Of a stretch of DNA of 37,788 bases, positions 33,845 through 37,788 are shown piece by piece (positions within the stretch are counted from its first letter, which is position 1; every line of letters starts with the position of its first letter). The translations under genes were made by a program, and so were the position numbers. The stretch is from the NCBI GenBank assembly GCA_023230065.1, contig JALNYB010000006.1:1-37788 (forward strand), given 5' to 3'. This stretch comes from Candidatus Methanomethylophilaceae archaeon. GTDB lineage: Archaea; Thermoplasmatota; Thermoplasmata; Methanomassiliicoccales; Methanomethylophilaceae. The notes under the pieces were generated by a model, which saw nothing but the letters and a program-made list of their open reading frames with translations, was not told the DNA's origin and made no database searches.

Positions 33845-34486
33845 TTAACGATCAAATACCCAACATCCAACAAATTCTGTCAGATCCTCAACTGACAGCT
33901 CTACTTCATTTCCTACATATATCAACATATCCTTATCAATACCTTCTATAAATTCATCCAAATTCTTTGCTGGAAAAGTCAATCCACCAACCCGGTAATG
34001 CATTGGAACGACAACCTTTGGTTTTACTCTATTTAAGAAAAGGTTCAACTTAACAAGAGGTATGGTAAATATTTCTCCAACTGGAACAAAAAGAATGTCA
34101 ATATCTGTAAGCTTGCTCATGACATCATCTGCGGGAATATCTCCAAGATCCCCACAATGACATATCGAAATACCATCCATTTTGAACTTGAATATTGTAT
34201 TCTTTCCTCTTTCTGAGCCTTCGGACTCATCATGATATGATGCAAGCCCCTCGAAGGTTATGCCGTTGACACTTGTGAATCCTAATGTTCCTAATATATC
34301 AGTATGTGTTCCTCGTACTATACGGACCACATTGTGATCTGAATGATTATGAGATACAAGTACGATATTCGCATTTGATATTGGTGGCTTTATGCCTATC
34401 GATTTTCCATCGTGAGGATCGATCAGGACATCATTGTTTTGATCAATAAATTCAAAACATGAATGCCCATGCCAAATTATCTGCAT
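33845..34486 (-). CDS. Metallo-beta-lactamase-fold hydrolase (UPF0173-like)
   Basis: From ATG 34486 (WHGHSCFEF start; the open frame to 34543 would cover a TATA-like AACTTTATC) a 213-residue protein. It carries the zinc-binding SHNHSDH (45-51), the aspartate strand VLIDPHDG, ICHCGDLGDIP and a late PMHYRVGG histidine. This resembles the UlaG/UPF0173 branch of the fold. Members hydrolyse phosphodiesters or lactones, and no substrate is indicated. It is convergent with eif6 two bases away. Confidence 0.85.
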   Translation of the reverse strand: MQIIWHGHSCFEFIDQNNDVLIDPHDGKSIGIKPPISNANIVLVSHNHSDHNVVRIVRGTHTDILGTLGFTSVNGITFEGLASYHDESEGSERGKNTIFKFKMDGISICHCGDLGDIPADDVMSKLTDIDILFVPVGEIFTIPLVKLNLFLNRVKPKVVVPMHYRVGGLTFPAKNLDEFIEGIDKDMLIYVGNEVELSVEDLTEFVGCWVFDR

Positions 34487-34590
34487 GATAGCGTCATATT
34501 CTGCAGAATAGATAAAGTTTATTTGGCTGTAATTAACATCCATCCCGACGATATTTTAAAGAAATAACAATATTAACAGTTTCGATAAAA

Positions 34591-36666
34591 ATGATTGATA
34601 AATCTGATATGGTTCTAGGAATTGTACTTCTTGCAGGAATAATCATCTGCGTAGGTATTGTGATTGCTACAGGTGCATTGAATGATAACTCAGATAACAA
34701 CGATTATACTGGAACATATGCAGTATATTCATTCGATGATTATGATGAAGATGTCAGCGGAGACCTCTTTTATGATCTCGCATTCATTGATGGCGATATC
34801 TCAGCAATATATAGAGAAGATGGCACTGTAATGTACTCAATAACTGGATACAACAACGGAAATTATACTGTTGTATCCGATTTAGATCTGAATGGAAATT
34901 ATATCCTCGACAGAACATTGGATCTCAGTTCTGTTGTAGATTTTGCTGGATTCACATATTCATATTCTTATCTAGGTAAAAATCCAGAACAAAATGTATG
35001 GATCAAGGAATTTTATAATTCAATGGGATATCAAGTCACACAATTGATTTATTCAGACAATAGCGAAACATTAGTGGGATCCACCATATACTGGATACAT
35101 ATAACTTCATACAAGACAGATTCAGATAAGACCAATCTTATAAAGTTCGATTACAACATAGAAAACAATATGGTGACAGACATAACCTATAGCGCCACAG
35201 AAAATAGTACTAGTATCATATCGTACAACCCATTCATAAAATCTTTTGACAGGGACCCTGATTCAGAAGGCTTGGATGATAGATTTGGATATATCATCAA
35301 CGAAGAAATCTATTCAGATATAGGTAGTGACAGTACAGGAAATTATGTAAAAACAATAGAGATCAACAAAGAATCACAATTAATAATCTCATCGAGTTTC
35401 AATTACGATGTTACGAATTACGGCTATGATTACTACCTATTGAGAACGAATGTAACGATACCCGTTGCTGTAATGGATGATACCGCATCTGCTACCTATA
35501 AATTCAATGAGACCGGAAAAATAACTTCAGAAGATGAACTTTACAATTATATGTTTGTATCCGGTCCGTCATCCGTAACATATTACCAAAATGGAACCGT
35601 AAGTTACACTGTTCTGAACATGTATACAATAGATAATTCTTTCTTCTATATGGTAGGAACAGACAAAGACCTCACTGGCAATGTATATTGGACAGGCATT
35701 GTAGAACTCGATGATGTCGTGGATACGAATGGTTTTATCCCTATGTATCAATATATCATCATTGATGGAAATGTTGAATATCTCTGGCAAAAGATCATAA
35801 AAGATGGAGATCAGACTCTTACATATATTTTGTACAGTGATAACAGTTCAGCACTCAGTGGCACCTCGACCGTCTTCAGGATCGAATTGAACATTTACAT
35901 AGATACGGTCCCCGTACAATACATAGGCAAAATCGCATACACTCTTGATAATAATGTAGTGACCGGTATAACATATATTGTGAATTCCTCTATAATAACA
36001 TCACAAAAACACCATCCTTTTATGACAGATTATACTTCTAATGCAAGTTTGGGAATAGTTTACATAGAAGACCTTCCGAGAGCTGTATATTACTATCCTG
36101 ATACAGAAATAACAATAAATGGAGAGACGTACGTATATTCGAAAGAATTTGAAATAACAACTGGACTTAACATGTATATGACCCTTAGCAGTGAATCACT
36201 CGGGTATGATTATAATGAATATATCATTACAAGTGATATCAATGTGCCTCCCGCAGTCGGAGTGAATTCATCATTCACATATGTATCCACAGACAATGAA
36301 GGCGAATACATATACAGGTTTGATGTTATAAACTCGGATAATACTGGATATACTTTAAATGTATACCAGATAGACGGCGAGAACTCTACTTTGACCAATG
36401 TTATCACCATACCTGCACCATATCACTTCATAGTGTCCAATATGGATGATGGAACGGCCATTCAAACAGGCATAACAACATTCGAAAGATACGATGGATC
36501 TATAATACCAGTCGAGGTCTATGAATTCACTTATGAAGGAGATCGCATCGTATTCTATGTGAATAATTGCATAGTTTACGGCTATGAATGCTATGCTGAA
36601 GGTGAAATAGAACCATATTCTGTGGGAGAGTTGACACTTTATACTATAGAATTACCAAGTGCATAA
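34591..36666 (+). CDS. Large membrane-anchored surface protein with internal repeats
   Basis: A 691-residue protein with one N-terminal hydrophobic segment (MVLGIVLLAGIIICVGIVIA, an uncleaved anchor or signal) followed by an acidic, Tyr/Asn/Asp/Ser/Thr-rich exterior. It contains two long repeats, about residues 40-300 and 300-545, with matched marks: FIDGDISAIY versus FVSGPSSVTYY, LIYSDNSETL versus ILYSDNSSAL, NNMVTDITY versus NNVVTGITY, and NVTIPVAV versus NVPPAVGV. A third partial unit runs to the end. Many N-x-S/T sites suggest glycosylation. There are almost no cysteines. Likely a beta-rich adhesin or surface-layer protein, family unknown to me. A strong terminator follows. Confidence 0.75.
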   Translation: MIDKSDMVLGIVLLAGIIICVGIVIATGALNDNSDNNDYTGTYAVYSFDDYDEDVSGDLFYDLAFIDGDISAIYREDGTVMYSITGYNNGNYTVVSDLDLNGNYILDRTLDLSSVVDFAGFTYSYSYLGKNPEQNVWIKEFYNSMGYQVTQLIYSDNSETLVGSTIYWIHITSYKTDSDKTNLIKFDYNIENNMVTDITYSATENSTSIISYNPFIKSFDRDPDSEGLDDRFGYIINEEIYSDIGSDSTGNYVKTIEINKESQLIISSSFNYDVTNYGYDYYLLRTNVTIPVAVMDDTASATYKFNETGKITSEDELYNYMFVSGPSSVTYYQNGTVSYTVLNMYTIDNSFFYMVGTDKDLTGNVYWTGIVELDDVVDTNGFIPMYQYIIIDGNVEYLWQKIIKDGDQTLTYILYSDNSSALSGTSTVFRIELNIYIDTVPVQYIGKIAYTLDNNVVTGITYIVNSSIITSQKHHPFMTDYTSNASLGIVYIEDLPRAVYYYPDTEITINGETYVYSKEFEITTGLNMYMTLSSESLGYDYNEYIITSDINVPPAVGVNSSFTYVSTDNEGEYIYRFDVINSDNTGYTLNVYQIDGENSTLTNVITIPAPYHFIVSNMDDGTAIQTGITTFERYDGSIIPVEVYEFTYEGDRIVFYVNNCIVYGYECYAEGEIEPYSVGELTLYTIELPSA

Positions 36667-36668
36667 AC

Positions 36669-36686
36669 AACGGGCTTAGGCCCGTT
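36669..36686 (+). terminator. Terminator hairpin after the surface protein
   Basis: AACGGGC-TTAG-GCCCGTT, a 7-bp stem followed by CTATTTG, lies two bases after the TAA. Confidence 0.65.
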
Positions 36687-36752
36687 CTATTTGTGTATCT
36701 TCCCAGCAGTTAATATACCCAATCAATCTTATATTGATAGTGTGATTTGTTT

Positions 36753-37788
36753 ATGATGAAGAAGACTTTGATTCTTGTCGTTGACAGGGATGATGATTTC
36801 GGAGTAAAAGGAAAAGTCGACTCTCCTGTAATAGGTGTAGAAGAGTGCTCGGTTGCAGCCACGGCACTGGGGATAGCTGACCCTGAGGATTCTGATATCA
36901 ACGCTCTTTACGCTGCCATCAACATCTACAAAGAGATGAAAGATGAACACGAAGGAGAAGTCGAAGTCGCACTCATCTGCGGTAATCAAAAAGTAGGATA
37001 CAAATCAGATTCTGCAATCATCGATGAATTAGAGATAATTCTTGAAAAGATCAATCCCACACGTATCATCCTTGTTGGAGACGGCGCAGAGGATGAATAC
37101 GTCTATCCTATCATATCGTCACGCGTACCTATTGACTCTGTTAGAAAAGTGTATGTTAAACAAGCACCAGGATTGGAAGGAACAGTATATATCATATCCA
37201 AAATCATGGAGGATCCAGGAAAGAGAAAAAGATTCCTTGCACCTTTGGCATGGATCATAATCTTGATATCATTGGTATATATGACGCCATCTATCATCGA
37301 TCATATCAACAAAGGAACTTCATTTTCTAATGTCACTACGCCGATGGTAGTATTACTGATTGGTTTTGTATTCCTGTTGTATGCATACAACCTGGAAGAC
37401 TCGCTCAGCCGGTGGAAGACCAAATGGACATCTAGATTAAGAAATGGAAGTATTACTGTCACTTTTTTGTTGGTATCTATATTATTCCTACTATCGGGAT
37501 TGGTGATAGGCTGGTATTCTCTAGAACAGGTCTACACCACAAACATATTGCAAGAAATAATCTGGTTTGTATCGAATGCATTATGGTTTATGATATTTGG
37601 CATATTGATATACAAGACCGGGGATCTGATTGATAGATATATTTCTACAAAAAAACTCAACATGAGTTTCGTTTTTGTAAGCATAAACGTTGTTGCAATG
37701 GGGCTGATCGCAACCGGCTCACTCGATCTGGCTCAGATATATTTGAAAATAGGAATCAACAACTCCGTTATTGCGATTCTTGAACTGG
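36753..37788 (+). CDS. DUF373-family membrane protein, partial at window end
   Basis: The frame from ATG 36753 is open to the window edge (345 codons seen). Residues 1-about 150 form a soluble domain starting MMKKTLILVVDRDDDFGVKG, with IIVGDGAED-like ILVGDGAEDEYVYPII and SSRVPIDSVRKVYVKQAPGL. These are the marks of archaeal DUF373 proteins. From about residue 165 there are repeated membrane helices (FLAPLAWIIILISLVYMTP, VVLLIGFVFLLYAY, VTFLLVSILFLLSGLVIGW and others). The family is widespread in archaea and its function is unknown. TATA-like CTTATATTGA lies about 25 bases upstream, so the message is probably leaderless. Confidence 0.85.
   Translation, partial: MMKKTLILVVDRDDDFGVKGKVDSPVIGVEECSVAATALGIADPEDSDINALYAAINIYKEMKDEHEGEVEVALICGNQKVGYKSDSAIIDELEIILEKINPTRIILVGDGAEDEYVYPIISSRVPIDSVRKVYVKQAPGLEGTVYIISKIMEDPGKRKRFLAPLAWIIILISLVYMTPSIIDHINKGTSFSNVTTPMVVLLIGFVFLLYAYNLEDSLSRWKTKWTSRLRNGSITVTFLLVSILFLLSGLVIGWYSLEQVYTTNILQEIIWFVSNALWFMIFGILIYKTGDLIDRYISTKKLNMSFVFVSINVVAMGLIATGSLDLAQIYLKIGINNSVIAILEL

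Noticed and set aside
1..37788. CRISPR arrays, insertion sequences or prophage
   Set aside because: No regularly spaced repeats, transposase motifs or phage structural genes were seen on either strand.

Overview
The window is archaeal. It encodes SRP54, ribosomal proteins S19e, L39e and L31e, a PDCD5-family protein, eIF6, TrmY, class I HMG-CoA reductase and an archaeal-type PheT. Many genes have a TATA-like box about 25-30 bases before the start codon, and several look leaderless. The DNA is AT-rich. Every complete intact gene whose stop I checked ends in TAA or TGA, and the only amber codon ending an apparent reading frame lies inside a MarR gene that continues in frame. With the anaerobic, corrinoid-linked flavour (rubredoxin, rubrerythrin, CbiK-type chelatase, Etf complex), this fits a pyrrolysine-decoding methanogen of the Methanomassiliicoccales (Thermoplasmata). 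That placement is inference, because no Pyl or methanogenesis gene is in the window.

Layout. 1-4503, minus strand: edge of a partial gene, a rubredoxin, a two-subunit ABC exporter and its MarR regulator. The MarR gene has an in-frame TAG at codon 103 and then 51 more in-frame codons up to an ATGA junction with the first ABC gene. Two identical 14-bp operators flank its TATA box. 4568-6091: a TetR regulator, two tiny lysine-rich proteins and a decayed GNAT/YoaP gene. A TTAC-N5-GTAA palindrome occurs beside tetR and twice around the promoter of one tiny gene. 6220-12641: a complete, tightly packed trpEGDCFBA operon with inverted operators around its TATA box. 12836-14328: a CbiK-type chelatase, a MerR remnant and tRNA-Ala(CGC). 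14428-16401: a flavin-reductase-like protein, a small membrane protein and PurB.

16671-24518, plus strand: a coiled-coil protein, a possible small RNA, SRP54, TrmY, a DUF2116-like protein, a phosphopantetheine adenylyltransferase fused to a DUF84 NTPase, then a D-lactate/glycolate dehydrogenase-like flavoprotein translationally coupled to EtfB and EtfA. That last trio resembles electron-bifurcating lactate dehydrogenase/Etf complexes. 24519-27814, minus strand: HMG-CoA reductase, PheT and a peroxiredoxin, tightly packed.

27897-37788: an unrecognised polytopic membrane protein, a TPR protein, rubrerythrin, a DoxX-like protein, a zinc-ribbon membrane protein, a candidate three-hairpin RNA, the ribosomal cluster S19e-PDCD5-L39e-L31e-eIF6, a metallo-beta-lactamase-fold hydrolase, a large repeat-containing surface protein and a DUF373-type membrane protein cut by the window edge.

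The main observations are the amber-interrupted MarR repressor of a drug exporter (a candidate pyrrolysine-containing regulator), three promoters with paired palindromes around the TATA box, two possible non-coding RNAs, and the FAD dehydrogenase-EtfBA operon with a Cys-rich EtfA N-terminus.
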